Under the pieces are notes generated by a model. It saw nothing but the letters and a program-made list of their open reading frames with translations, was not told the origin of the DNA and searched no databases. Source: Alphaproteobacteria bacterium (GTDB lineage: Bacteria > Pseudomonadota > Alphaproteobacteria > UBA6615). Taken from it: 64,000 bases of DNA. Shown piece after piece: positions 34,746 through 42,712 of this stretch; the first letter of the stretch is position 1, and each line of letters begins with the position of its first letter. The stretch covers positions 28,498 to 92,497 of the forward strand of contig JAJFJA010000033.1 in assembly GCA_021774445.1 (NCBI GenBank), written 5' to 3'. The translations under genes were made by a program, and so were the position numbers.

Positions 34746-35951
34746 ATGGTCAAGGCTTTGAAAGCGACTGGCATCTTTGCCACCGCCATCGGGATTTTCG
34801 TCGCCGTCGCGGCCTGGCATCCGGCCGCCGCCCAGGATAACCCGATGATCGAAAAGGGCCGTCAGGTTTTCCTCACTGCCGGCGACGTCGGATGTGCCGC
34901 CTGTCACGGCATCTACGCGGAAGGCGATGTTGGCATCGGCCCCTACAATCGCGGCGTCGGCGAGATCGCAATTCGCGGCGCGTTGGATTCGGTCGACGAG
35001 ATGTCGTTCCTCAAAGGCGAGTTGAGTGACGCCGAGATCGGTCAGATCGCAGCCTACTACGAGTGGCTCGGGCAGTTGCAGCTGGTCAAGGTTCTGGTCA
35101 AGCGCGGGCGCTTCATTCCCAGCGAGATTCAGGTCCATCCGGGCACCAAAGTCCAGTTCGTCGTCAACAATTCCGGCCGCGCGACTCAGACCTTCGGCAG
35201 CGACAAAATGGACATCGGTGCATTCAAGGTGCAAGGCCGTACCGACCGGGATCTGATCTGGATAGCGCCCGACGCAGAAGGTGAGTTCGAATTGCGCTGC
35301 ACGGACTGCCGCCTGAAGAACCAAGTGTTTGTGATCAAGGTTACGCGGGCAGCTCCGCCGTTCCCACCGACCCGGGAAGCAAAGGCACCCGAGGTCCAGC
35401 TCGTCTCGATCCCGGCCGAGCAACGCGATGTCGAACTGATCGCCAGTGGCCGAGACGTGTTCCTGAACGCCGCCGGTGTCGGCTGCGTTGCCTGCCACGG
35501 TCCCTATGCGGAAGGTGACGTCGGCATTGGCCCGTACAACCGCGGCTTCGACGAAGATCGAATCCGTCGCGCGCTTGAGACGGTCGATGCGATGGCGTTC
35601 CTCGGCGACGCCTTGAGCGACGACGAAATCAAACAAGTCGCCGCCTACTACCGGCGTCTGGGCGAGCTGCATCTCGCCAAAACGCGGGTCATCCGGGGCC
35701 GCTTCATTCCCGATCGTATTCGCATTGAGCCGGGCACCAAGGTTCAGCTTGTCGTCAACAACGCAAGCCAGGCGGATCGGACGTTTGCCAGCCCGGATAT
35801 GGGGATCGAAGACTTTCACGTCCCGGGGCGGGAAGCGGTCGATCTCGTCTGGGTTGCGCCGCGAACCGAGGGCGTCTTCAACCTGAGTTGTACCGACTGC
35901 GCGGAACCCGATCGGCAACTGACGATCGAGGTTTCCCAGGCCGACCAGTGA
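34746..35951 (+). CDS. Duplicated cytochrome c plus cupredoxin-like protein
   Basis: A 401-residue exported protein made of two copies of the same two-domain unit. Copy 1: cytochrome c at about 35-110 (haem motif CAACH 50-54, axial Met likely M86) and a cupredoxin-like beta-sandwich at 115-200. Copy 2: cytochrome c at about 230-308 (CVACH 247-251, Met likely M283) and cupredoxin-like at 313-398. Neither cupredoxin part has the usual His-Cys-His-Met copper ligands; instead both carry a CTDC pair (185-188, 382-385) where the ligand Cys would be. It would pass electrons to a periplasmic partner, most likely the propeller encoded just upstream. Confidence 0.9.
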   Translation: MVKALKATGIFATAIGIFVAVAAWHPAAAQDNPMIEKGRQVFLTAGDVGCAACHGIYAEGDVGIGPYNRGVGEIAIRGALDSVDEMSFLKGELSDAEIGQIAAYYEWLGQLQLVKVLVKRGRFIPSEIQVHPGTKVQFVVNNSGRATQTFGSDKMDIGAFKVQGRTDRDLIWIAPDAEGEFELRCTDCRLKNQVFVIKVTRAAPPFPPTREAKAPEVQLVSIPAEQRDVELIASGRDVFLNAAGVGCVACHGPYAEGDVGIGPYNRGFDEDRIRRALETVDAMAFLGDALSDDEIKQVAAYYRRLGELHLAKTRVIRGRFIPDRIRIEPGTKVQLVVNNASQADRTFASPDMGIEDFHVPGREAVDLVWVAPRTEGVFNLSCTDCAEPDRQLTIEVSQADQ

Positions 35952-35981
35952 GGAAGAGTCCGGAAGGAGCAGGATTTAGAC

Positions 35982-37391
35982 ATGGCCATAGATAGCAATC
36001 TTCATGTTGACGCCGCTGTCGGCCGAGACGCTCGATCAGGATGGCTGGCGCGTCACCGCGGCATCGGCATTGCGCTCTTGGCAATCCTTTCCGTCTTGAT
36101 TGCCTCAGCCTGGCTGGTCTTCCCGTATTTCCTCGAAGGCAGAACGATCCTGTCGGACGTTGGTGTCACGGTGCAGGCCGACCGCCGCGCCAAGTCAGTC
36201 AGCATCGCCCAGCATCTGACGCGTTTCGCCGATGGGCCGGGAGAGGCCGAGGTCGACATCGTCTACGCCACGCCGACCTACTTCGATGTCGCCGACAAGG
36301 GGCGAATGGTCGCCGAGTACAGACCCGACCTGTTCCACGTCTTCGTCGTCAACGAGACCACTCACGCCGTTGACCTACCGGCGGAACTGCCTGATGTGAA
36401 GCTCATCGTCGATGGGCGGGAGTATGCGCCTGTCGATACCGAGGGGCCCATCGATACCGACCATCACCGCGCGACCACAGTGCGGTTCGACCGGCTGAAC
36501 GCGAACGGTGAGCCGATCATCTCAGACAGCGCCCAGCGAATCGAGCTCCGTCTATCGAGCGACTGGGACAGCGAGCGGACCGTCCGTTCCGCCGTATGGG
36601 CGCTGCCCATCACCTATCCGGAGGAACTGGTTTCGCCGGGCATCTGGTCGCCGATCATAGTCCTCGCCTTGTCGGCGGGCCTGTTATCCGCCGTGCTAAC
36701 GCCGTGTTTATTGCAACTCATCGTCGTCTATTTCGCCACCCTAACCGGTCTCGGCGCCGAAGAGTTGAGCCGGACCGGCGTGGCAGCGGCCGCGACCAGC
36801 CGCCAAGTCTTCCTGATCGCCCTGGCCTTCGTCGCCGGCTTCATGATCCTGTATACCGGTGCAGGCGCCGTGATCGGCTATGCCGGCAAGTCGGCGCAGC
36901 TACTGTTCGCCGACTCGAGCCGGTCGGTGGGCATCGTCTCCGGCATATTGATGATCGGACTAGGGATCTGGGTCGGTGCCCGGGCCCGTGCGCCGGTGGT
37001 CTGCAAGCTGGCGATGCCGGGTATGGCCCAGCGCTTCGACAAAGGCGGCCTGGTTCGTTCGGCACTGCTGGCGGCGGGATTCTCCCTCGGCTGCATGGCC
37101 TGCTTCGGCGGCGCGATCATCGCCACGCTGCTGGTTTATGTGGGGGCGCTCGGCAGCGCGACGATCGGTGCCGCCGTGATGTTCGTATTCTCGCTGGGCG
37201 TGGCCGTACCGTTCTTGGCAGCGGCGCTCTTGCTGTCACGCATGACACCCATGCTCAGTCAGATCAGTCGCTACACGCCGCAGTTGGGCTTTGCCAGCAT
37301 GGTGGTCATCATCTCTTTCGGCGTCGTCCTGCTGACCGATAATTTTCACACGCTGAGCAATATCATCTATCCATGGCTGGGGCTGAGTTGA
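35982..37391 (+). CDS. CcdA/DsbD-like membrane protein with periplasmic N-domain
   Basis: A 469-residue membrane protein. After an anchor helix (30-50) there is a periplasmic domain (about 55-215) of beta-rich character (AEVDIVYATPTYFDVAD ... HVFVVNETTHAVDLP), then six to seven membrane helices matching the cytochrome c biogenesis transmembrane domain (CcdA/DsbD). The redox cysteines are C242 (in LTPCLLQ), and C371 with C374 (LGCMACFGG); C341 is extra. CcdA-type proteins carry reducing power across the membrane for haem or copper-site assembly. Its location between the cytochrome/cupredoxin protein and the SCO protein supports a dedicated maturation role. GGAG lies before the ATG. Confidence 0.85.
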   Translation: MAIDSNLHVDAAVGRDARSGWLARHRGIGIALLAILSVLIASAWLVFPYFLEGRTILSDVGVTVQADRRAKSVSIAQHLTRFADGPGEAEVDIVYATPTYFDVADKGRMVAEYRPDLFHVFVVNETTHAVDLPAELPDVKLIVDGREYAPVDTEGPIDTDHHRATTVRFDRLNANGEPIISDSAQRIELRLSSDWDSERTVRSAVWALPITYPEELVSPGIWSPIIVLALSAGLLSAVLTPCLLQLIVVYFATLTGLGAEELSRTGVAAAATSRQVFLIALAFVAGFMILYTGAGAVIGYAGKSAQLLFADSSRSVGIVSGILMIGLGIWVGARARAPVVCKLAMPGMAQRFDKGGLVRSALLAAGFSLGCMACFGGAIIATLLVYVGALGSATIGAAVMFVFSLGVAVPFLAAALLLSRMTPMLSQISRYTPQLGFASMVVIISFGVVLLTDNFHTLSNIIYPWLGLS

Positions 37392-37404
37392 GGAGAGATG
37401 CAAC

Positions 37405-38565
37405 ATGACAAGAACGTGGAACATCTCGATCCTGAGCGCCGCAGCCGCCGCCGGTCTCGCCGCCGCTGCCGGTGCGTGGGCTCTGTGGCCGACACCGGCA
37501 ACGCTGCAACTTGGTGATGTAGGCAGCTACGTTTTTGTGCCCAGTCGTGCCGCGCCCCAGGTCACGATTATCGACACGGATGTGGATCAGGTCGTTGCGC
37601 GGCTAGCGCTGGACTCCATCCCCAACCAGATCTTGGTCTCCGACGCGGTCGGACGGCTGATCACCAGTAATCTCGAAGCCCGCACGGTTTCGATCCTCGA
37701 TCTGGCCACGCGGTCGGTGGAGGCCGTGGTGCAGTTGGACATCGCGCCTCGGTCCATGGTGCTTAGCCCCGATGGCTGGCTGGTCGCTGTCGGCGATGCA
37801 GTGGCCGGAACGGCGGTGGTCGTCTCGCTGCACCGGCAGGATGTGCTGGCACGCGTCGATGGCCTGCACGAGCCATCCCACATGACGTTCAGCGATGACG
37901 GCTCGGTCGTCTATGTCACCGACCGCATGACCGGTGAGGTCAAACTAATCGATATCGCAGGTGGCGGCGTTATCGGCGACATCTCAGTGCACAGCGTGGC
38001 CGATGCCGGCGAGATCAGCGCGGTGACCAGGACACCCAACGGCCATTACGGGTTTTGCGCCCTGACCGGGCGCAAGGAACTGGCGATTCTCGACCTGAAT
38101 AGCGAGCAGCGTATCAAGACCTTGCGGTTGGGCACCGATCCGGGCCGGCCCTATGGCACCGCCGATGGCCGCTACATGATGGTGGCCAACAACGGCGACA
38201 GGACCGTATCCGTCATCAGTACCGAATCCCTGGATGTGGTGGCGACGCTGCCGGGTGCGGCCGATGTGTCTGCGATAAACACCGGCTGGTTCGAGTCCGT
38301 GGCTTTTGTCATCAGCGCTGCCGAGGACAAGGCGGTGGTGTTGGATCTGATCGAACTGGAAAAGGCCGGTGAAATCGCGCTGCCGAGCCGGCCGGGACCT
38401 GGGGTGGTGACGGCCGACGGGACGAAAATGTACGTGGCCTTGAGCGGCTCGAACCAGGTGGCCGTGATCGACACGCGCGAGCGCAGGCTGGCGACGCTGA
38501 TCGACGATGCGGGTGACGAGCCGTGGGGCGCGACGATGGCCCGCACGAACAACTACTGTCACTAG
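37405..38565 (+). CDS. Exported or anchored YVTN beta-propeller protein
   Basis: A 386-residue protein with an N-terminal signal or anchor helix (ILSAAAAAGLAAAAGAWALW) and seven-blade YVTN-like repeats (VTIIDTDVDQVVARLALD, SIPNQILVSDAVGRLITSN, VSVISTESLDVVATLPG, QVAVIDTRERRLATLID). Unlike the propeller at 33303 it has few histidines, so it looks like a scaffold or partner rather than a metal enzyme. The C-terminal YCH is odd. It lies 14 bases after the CcdA-like gene and 11 before the SCO gene. Confidence 0.85.
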   Translation: MTRTWNISILSAAAAAGLAAAAGAWALWPTPATLQLGDVGSYVFVPSRAAPQVTIIDTDVDQVVARLALDSIPNQILVSDAVGRLITSNLEARTVSILDLATRSVEAVVQLDIAPRSMVLSPDGWLVAVGDAVAGTAVVVSLHRQDVLARVDGLHEPSHMTFSDDGSVVYVTDRMTGEVKLIDIAGGGVIGDISVHSVADAGEISAVTRTPNGHYGFCALTGRKELAILDLNSEQRIKTLRLGTDPGRPYGTADGRYMMVANNGDRTVSVISTESLDVVATLPGAADVSAINTGWFESVAFVISAAEDKAVVLDLIELEKAGEIALPSRPGPGVVTADGTKMYVALSGSNQVAVIDTRERRLATLIDDAGDEPWGATMARTNNYCH

Positions 38566-38576
38566 GGAGGCGGCGA

Positions 38577-39227
38577 ATGACGCGGCATACCTTGACGGCT
38601 CTGATCATGGCCGGGGTGCTGGCGCTGGGGGTCGGCGCTGCTGCCCTTGCACGCTCGCCCGGCCCCGATACGGGCACAGCGGCGGTAAATGCGGAACAGC
38701 GCGGTCAGGTGCCGGGTGGGCCGTTCACGCTCACCGACCACAGGGGACAACAAGTCACCGACATGGACTATCGGGGCAAGTTCCTGCTGGTCTTCTTCGG
38801 CTACACATTTTGCCCCGACGTCTGCCCGACGACCCTAGCCGAGGTCGCGCTCACGCTAGACCTACTGGGCGATGACGCGGCGCGGCTGCTGCCGCTGTTT
38901 GTTTCAGTCGATCCGGCCCGCGATTCGCCTACGCTCTTGGCGGACTATGTCGGGTTGTTCCATCCGGACATCATCGGGCTGACCGGCACGATCGATCAGA
39001 TCGCCCAGATCGCGCGTGGCTACATGGTCCATTTTGAGAAGGCGCATGACGCGGACGCGGCGGACCCGACGGACGATCCGTATTACCGCATAGACCACAG
39101 CGCTTTTACATACCTGATGGGGCCGGACGGATCTTATCGCACGGTGTTCGCCTATGGCACGCCGCCAGATCGGATGGCGCAAAAGATCCGCGGCCAAATG
39201 GCCGCCTGGACCAAGGAGGGAGTCTAA
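38577..39227 (+). CDS. SCO1/SenC-family copper chaperone
   Basis: A 216-residue protein anchored or exported by its N-terminal helix. It carries the SCO copper motif CPDVCP (C79, C83) within FGYTFCPDVCPTTLAEV and the third ligand His in RIDHSAFTYLMGPDG. The thioredoxin-like fold is complete. SCO proteins insert copper into CuA or other periplasmic sites, normally of cytochrome oxidase or nitrous oxide reductase; here the neighbours contain no oxidase, so its target is probably the propeller or the cupredoxin protein of the same operon. GGGAGG precedes ATG 38577. Confidence 0.93.
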   Translation: MTRHTLTALIMAGVLALGVGAAALARSPGPDTGTAAVNAEQRGQVPGGPFTLTDHRGQQVTDMDYRGKFLLVFFGYTFCPDVCPTTLAEVALTLDLLGDDAARLLPLFVSVDPARDSPTLLADYVGLFHPDIIGLTGTIDQIAQIARGYMVHFEKAHDADAADPTDDPYYRIDHSAFTYLMGPDGSYRTVFAYGTPPDRMAQKIRGQMAAWTKEGV

Positions 39228-39230
39228 AAC

Positions 39231-39551
39231 ATGATGAAATCCATCGTCGCGGCGATGGCGGCCGCGGGCGCCATCGCGGTCGCGAACCCAACCCTGGGGT
39301 TAGCCGCCGAGCAGTCGCTGATCCTGGACGTGAAAATGACTTGTCCGCAATCACAGCCGCCTATCGTTACGCACAGCCTGAAGCAGGTGCCTGGCGTGCT
39401 GGCGGTTGACGTTTCGTTCAAGTCCCAGAATGCCAAGGTTTGGTTCGACGATGGCGAGACGAACCCAGAGGCGATCCGAGCTGCCCTCGACGGCGTCGAT
39501 TTTCCCGCTACCGACGGCATGGGCATGGATGACAGCATGGACGATATGTAG
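39231..39551 (+). CDS. Exported HMA-like protein with Met/Asp-rich tail
   Basis: A 106-residue protein with a signal peptide (cleaved near GLAAE) and one heavy-metal-associated-type domain (LILDVKMTCPQSQPP ... VPGVLAVDVSFKSQNAKVWFDDGETNPEAIRAALDGVDF). The usual CxxC reads C-P-Q-S: the second cysteine is lost. The C-terminus GMGMDDSMDDM has four methionines and could bind Cu(I), as in other periplasmic copper carriers. It begins 3 bases after the SCO gene, so it is likely a copper donor or acceptor of the same system. Confidence 0.8.
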   Translation: MMKSIVAAMAAAGAIAVANPTLGLAAEQSLILDVKMTCPQSQPPIVTHSLKQVPGVLAVDVSFKSQNAKVWFDDGETNPEAIRAALDGVDFPATDGMGMDDSMDDM

Positions 39552-39557
39552 GGGCGC

Positions 39558-40316
39558 ATGGCGGGGCTCAGGGGCCGATTGCGATGGCTCCAAGCGGCGG
39601 CGGCGATGGGCGCGATCCTGCTGTGGCCGACTGAGGCTGCGGCGGCACAGGTCGCGAGCGTCGTGCTGGGTAACGGTGACGTCGTCGAATACGCGTTGGT
39701 GCTACCGGATGGATTTCAGGCCGAACGGGAATACCCGGCGATCTTGGCCTTTCCCGGTGGCAGCCAGTCGCTGCGCGGCGCACTCAATACCCTCGAACGG
39801 TTCTGGGAGAGCGAGGCGGCCAAGCGGGGCTATATCGTCGTCAGTCCGGCAGCGTTGCCGGGTAAGCCATACTTCGGCGCCGGGGCGCTGCTGATCCCGG
39901 ACCTCGTCGGTCATTTCACTGCGACCTATCGCATCGCCGGCGGACGGTTCCACGTCGGCGGCCACAGCAACGGCGGCGTTAGTGCGTTTCGCGTTGCCGG
40001 GCTTTATCCGGACCTGTTCGATGCGATCACGGTCTTCGCCGGCTTTCCCGAGGAGAAAGAGGATTTCGACCGCCTGACCAATGTCGCCCACTTGTCCGTG
40101 ACAATGTTCGTCGGCAGCGGTGACCTTTATTGGAAAGAAGGAATGATTCGGGTCCGTGATCGGCTTTGCACGCTAGGTAACAGCGTCTATCTGGAGATTC
40201 TGCCGCGCAATGGGCACTTGCTGCCGGACCTGACCTACGAGAGCAGCTGGAGAATTTTCGACGTCATCGAAGCCCGGCGGCAAGGTTCACCAGGCCCTGA
40301 AGCCAGCGCATGTTGA
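39558..40316 (+). CDS. Exported alpha/beta hydrolase (PHB-depolymerase/esterase-like)
   Basis: A 252-residue exported protein (N-terminal helix WLQAAAAMGAILLWPTEAAAA). The nucleophile elbow GGHSNGGVSAF supplies the catalytic Ser, the acid is probably the Asp in VGSGDLYWKEG and the His lies in LPRNGHLLPD. The oxyanion region is LAFPGGSQS. It resembles the esterase D / feruloyl-esterase / PHB-depolymerase-like group. As the last gene of the copper/haem operon its role is unclear; the start 6 bases after the HMA-like gene suggests cotranscription. Confidence 0.8.
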   Translation: MAGLRGRLRWLQAAAAMGAILLWPTEAAAAQVASVVLGNGDVVEYALVLPDGFQAEREYPAILAFPGGSQSLRGALNTLERFWESEAAKRGYIVVSPAALPGKPYFGAGALLIPDLVGHFTATYRIAGGRFHVGGHSNGGVSAFRVAGLYPDLFDAITVFAGFPEEKEDFDRLTNVAHLSVTMFVGSGDLYWKEGMIRVRDRLCTLGNSVYLEILPRNGHLLPDLTYESSWRIFDVIEARRQGSPGPEASAC

Positions 40317-40327
40317 CGGCTCACAAG

Positions 40328-40368
40328 CAGGCGCGGCTGGCCAACGCTCATGCTGCTTCCCGCGCCTG
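40328..40368. terminator. Possible hairpin after the copper/haem operon
   Basis: An inverted repeat (CAGGCGCGG / CGCGCCTG) with a 23-base loop lies between the last operon gene and the convergent cytochrome c gene. There is no T-run, so this is weak. Confidence 0.3.
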
Positions 40369-40460
40369 CAGTTCGGATCAGAGCACACCCTGCGCGCCGG
40401 CCGATGGCGTCGATAGCCGCGCACGCCTGAGTGGCTTTCTCCGCAGACCAGCCATGGCTA

Positions 40461-40925
40461 TCAAAGCTCCAGATCCTTGAGCAATCTAGACCGCATCATC
40501 AGGCGAATATCGGCGGGAATTTCATCCTCGTTGAACGTTTGTTGCGCTTCGAAGTCGTTCAGGAAACGCGCTATGTCCGCCATTTCCTCGCCGGTCAGTT
40601 CGATTTGATACCCGAGTTCCAGGTTCTGAAAGGCGATCATGGCCGCGGCCCCTCGCCACATTCTGGCGGCGAAGTCGAAGGGGTCTATTTGTGCCTGTAG
40701 GGGGTCAGCGTCCAAGGGAGGCCCGATTTCGCCACCGGCACCGTTGAGGGAGTGGCATATGACACATCCCTTATTGATGAAAAGATCACGTCCGCGCTCA
40801 GAGCTGGTGAAGGGCAGATGGTAACCGCTCAGAAATTTCGAGGCGGCGTCGCCGGCTCCGACCGGCTGAACAGCCGCAAGGCCGACGAGGACCATGGCTG
40901 CAAAGAATCCGATTTGTCTATTCAT
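40461..40925 (-). CDS. Monohaem cytochrome c
   Basis: A 154-residue exported cytochrome c (signal peptide FFAAMVLVGLAAVQPVGAG). The haem motif is CVICH in INKGCVICHSLNGAGGEIGPPLD. The axial Met may be M in FAARMWRGAAAMIAF. Its pattern GRDLFINKGCVICHS with ELTGEEMADIARFL is a typical class I cytochrome c. It converges with the copper/haem operon and could be its electron donor, although it is on the opposite strand. The ATG at 40925 is chosen since the signal peptide starts there. Confidence 0.85.
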   Translation of the reverse strand: MNRQIGFFAAMVLVGLAAVQPVGAGDAASKFLSGYHLPFTSSERGRDLFINKGCVICHSLNGAGGEIGPPLDADPLQAQIDPFDFAARMWRGAAAMIAFQNLELGYQIELTGEEMADIARFLNDFEAQQTFNEDEIPADIRLMMRSRLLKDLEL

Positions 40926-40986
40926 TGGGTCAGTCTCCCTCTGTGCCGCATGGGCGTGAAATTCGGCGCCATATTGCCGGACGATC

Positions 40987-42576
40987 TCAAGGCTTCGGCG
41001 CCCAAGATGGCGTCGCGATCCCAAGCCGTTCCACCACTTCCGTGGTCAGCACGCCGAGCGGTCGGTTGGCGTCGATGCGACTCCAACTCACGTCACCTGT
41101 CGGCAACGCCGCCTGTTTCCGCACGACGTCGGCGGTCGCGTCCGAGGCATCCGCCTGCCGCTTGTGAACCCGGTCGAGCAACGTCGTTAGCGGTGCCTCC
41201 AGCCAAATTCCATGGAATGGCACGCCTATGGTTCGCGCGACATCTTCGATGCGTGCGCGCTGCTCCGGCTTAAGAAAGACGGCATCGACGATGACGGTGT
41301 GCCCGGCGGCGAGAGTGCGTGCCGCTTTGTCTGCCAGAACGCCATACACTCGTTCCGACATCGTCGGCGAGTAGGCGTGCGGCGGGAGGCCGCTCAACTC
41401 GTCGACATTGGCAAGTCCCTTACGAACAACATCGCTGCGCAGGTGTACGGCGCCGGGGACATTGCCCACCAGCGGCGCCAGCCGACCCGCGAGGGTGGTC
41501 TTCCCCGTGCCCGACAGGCCGCCGATAACCAGCAGCCGTGCGGGGGTCGTTACAAGCAGCGTCCGCGCCAATCCGAAATAGCTCATGGCTTCATCACGCT
41601 TGTGCGCCCGAGCCGACGCGTCCGGCTGGCTGGCCACCGCACTCGCGGCGACCTTTGCCCGGACGCCGGCGCGTGCCGACAAAAACAGGGGCAATGCGGT
41701 CAGCCCATCCACTCTCTCGAAACTCTGCAGGTATCGATTCAAGATCAGATTCGCATAAGCGTGCAGGTGGCGATGTTCCAGATCCATGATCAAGAATGCC
41801 AAATCATATATGACATCAATGCAAGACAGCCGATCCTCGAACTCGATCGCGTCGAATATCGTGGGCCTGTCATCGATCATGCAGATGTTCCGCAAATGCA
41901 GGTCGCCATGACAACGCCTGACCATCCCCTGAGCGAGCCGGTCGTCCAACAAGGCCCGATATGCCGTAAGTTGGCTTCTGCTGGCGTCGGCGAAGTGCGC
42001 AAGCTCGTCAGTGGGGAACAGATCCGGATGCTCGCCCATCTCCGCTTGATTGTCGTCGACAACCCACTTCATGCCGGCATGTCCGCCTCCCACGGCGGCG
42101 ACCCCGCTCAGCTCCTCGGCCGACATATGGAAATCGGAGATGGCGTCGGCGGCATCGCGAATCATCGGCGCGGTCAGTCCGTGTGTGCTCGCCAGATGAT
42201 CGAACAGGCCACCCTGTTCGAAGCGCCGCATGACGACGGCCCACTCAATGGCGATACCGTCCTGATTGATGCCCAAGGCACCGTCGGGCCGCCGGACAAT
42301 GGGCACGACCCCGCGGTAGAGGCGAGGGGCCGTGCGCCGATTGAGCTCTACCTCACGCTCACAAAACCGACGGCGACGCGCGAGGGTTGAAAAATCCATG
42401 TAGGGGAACTTGACCGCACGTTTGATCTTGTAGGCGAGGTCGCCGACCAAGAAGACCATTGCCGCGTGCGTGTCGATGCGTTCCACCGGGCCGCTGGCGC
42501 CATGCGCTGCGGGGGACCCCATGAAGGCGGCGATTTCGCTTTGGTCTTGGACGACGTGCGTGCTTTCGGCTGACAT
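40987..42576 (-). CDS. APH-like kinase fused to a P-loop kinase
   Basis: A 529-residue two-domain protein. The N-terminal part (about 1-340) is an aminoglycoside-phosphotransferase-like domain with MVFLVGDLAYKIKRAVKFPYMDFS (ATP Lys), CHGDLHLRNICMID (catalytic loop) and FDAIEFEDRLSCIDVIYDLAFL. The C-terminal part (350-529) is a P-loop kinase with Walker A GGLSGTGKTT and a DUF of the gluconate-kinase/zeta-toxin-like sort (VIVDAVFLKPEQRARIEDVA). This fusion is widespread and uncharacterised. The ATG at 42576 is preferred over 42645, which adds unrelated residues. Confidence 0.85.
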   Translation of the reverse strand: MSAESTHVVQDQSEIAAFMGSPAAHGASGPVERIDTHAAMVFLVGDLAYKIKRAVKFPYMDFSTLARRRRFCEREVELNRRTAPRLYRGVVPIVRRPDGALGINQDGIAIEWAVVMRRFEQGGLFDHLASTHGLTAPMIRDAADAISDFHMSAEELSGVAAVGGGHAGMKWVVDDNQAEMGEHPDLFPTDELAHFADASRSQLTAYRALLDDRLAQGMVRRCHGDLHLRNICMIDDRPTIFDAIEFEDRLSCIDVIYDLAFLIMDLEHRHLHAYANLILNRYLQSFERVDGLTALPLFLSARAGVRAKVAASAVASQPDASARAHKRDEAMSYFGLARTLLVTTPARLLVIGGLSGTGKTTLAGRLAPLVGNVPGAVHLRSDVVRKGLANVDELSGLPPHAYSPTMSERVYGVLADKAARTLAAGHTVIVDAVFLKPEQRARIEDVARTIGVPFHGIWLEAPLTTLLDRVHKRQADASDATADVVRKQAALPTGDVSWSRIDANRPLGVLTTEVVERLGIATPSWAPKP

Positions 42577-42712
42577 GACGATCCGCAAGTCCGACGAGAC
42601 TGGATTTACGCAGCATGGGGGGTAGCCGCCAATGACATGGGTCAAGGAGCCATCTTGTCGGTGCTGTCATATTGTGGTGCGGGGAGGCTCTTGGATACGG
42701 AGCCGGACAGCC

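Noticed and set aside
33747..35918. A 723-codon open frame antisense to the propeller and cytochrome/cupredoxin genes
   Set aside because: It overlaps two genes with clear signal peptides, haem motifs and ribosome-binding sites. Long antisense frames are expected from GC-rich codon use; its translation has no domain features.
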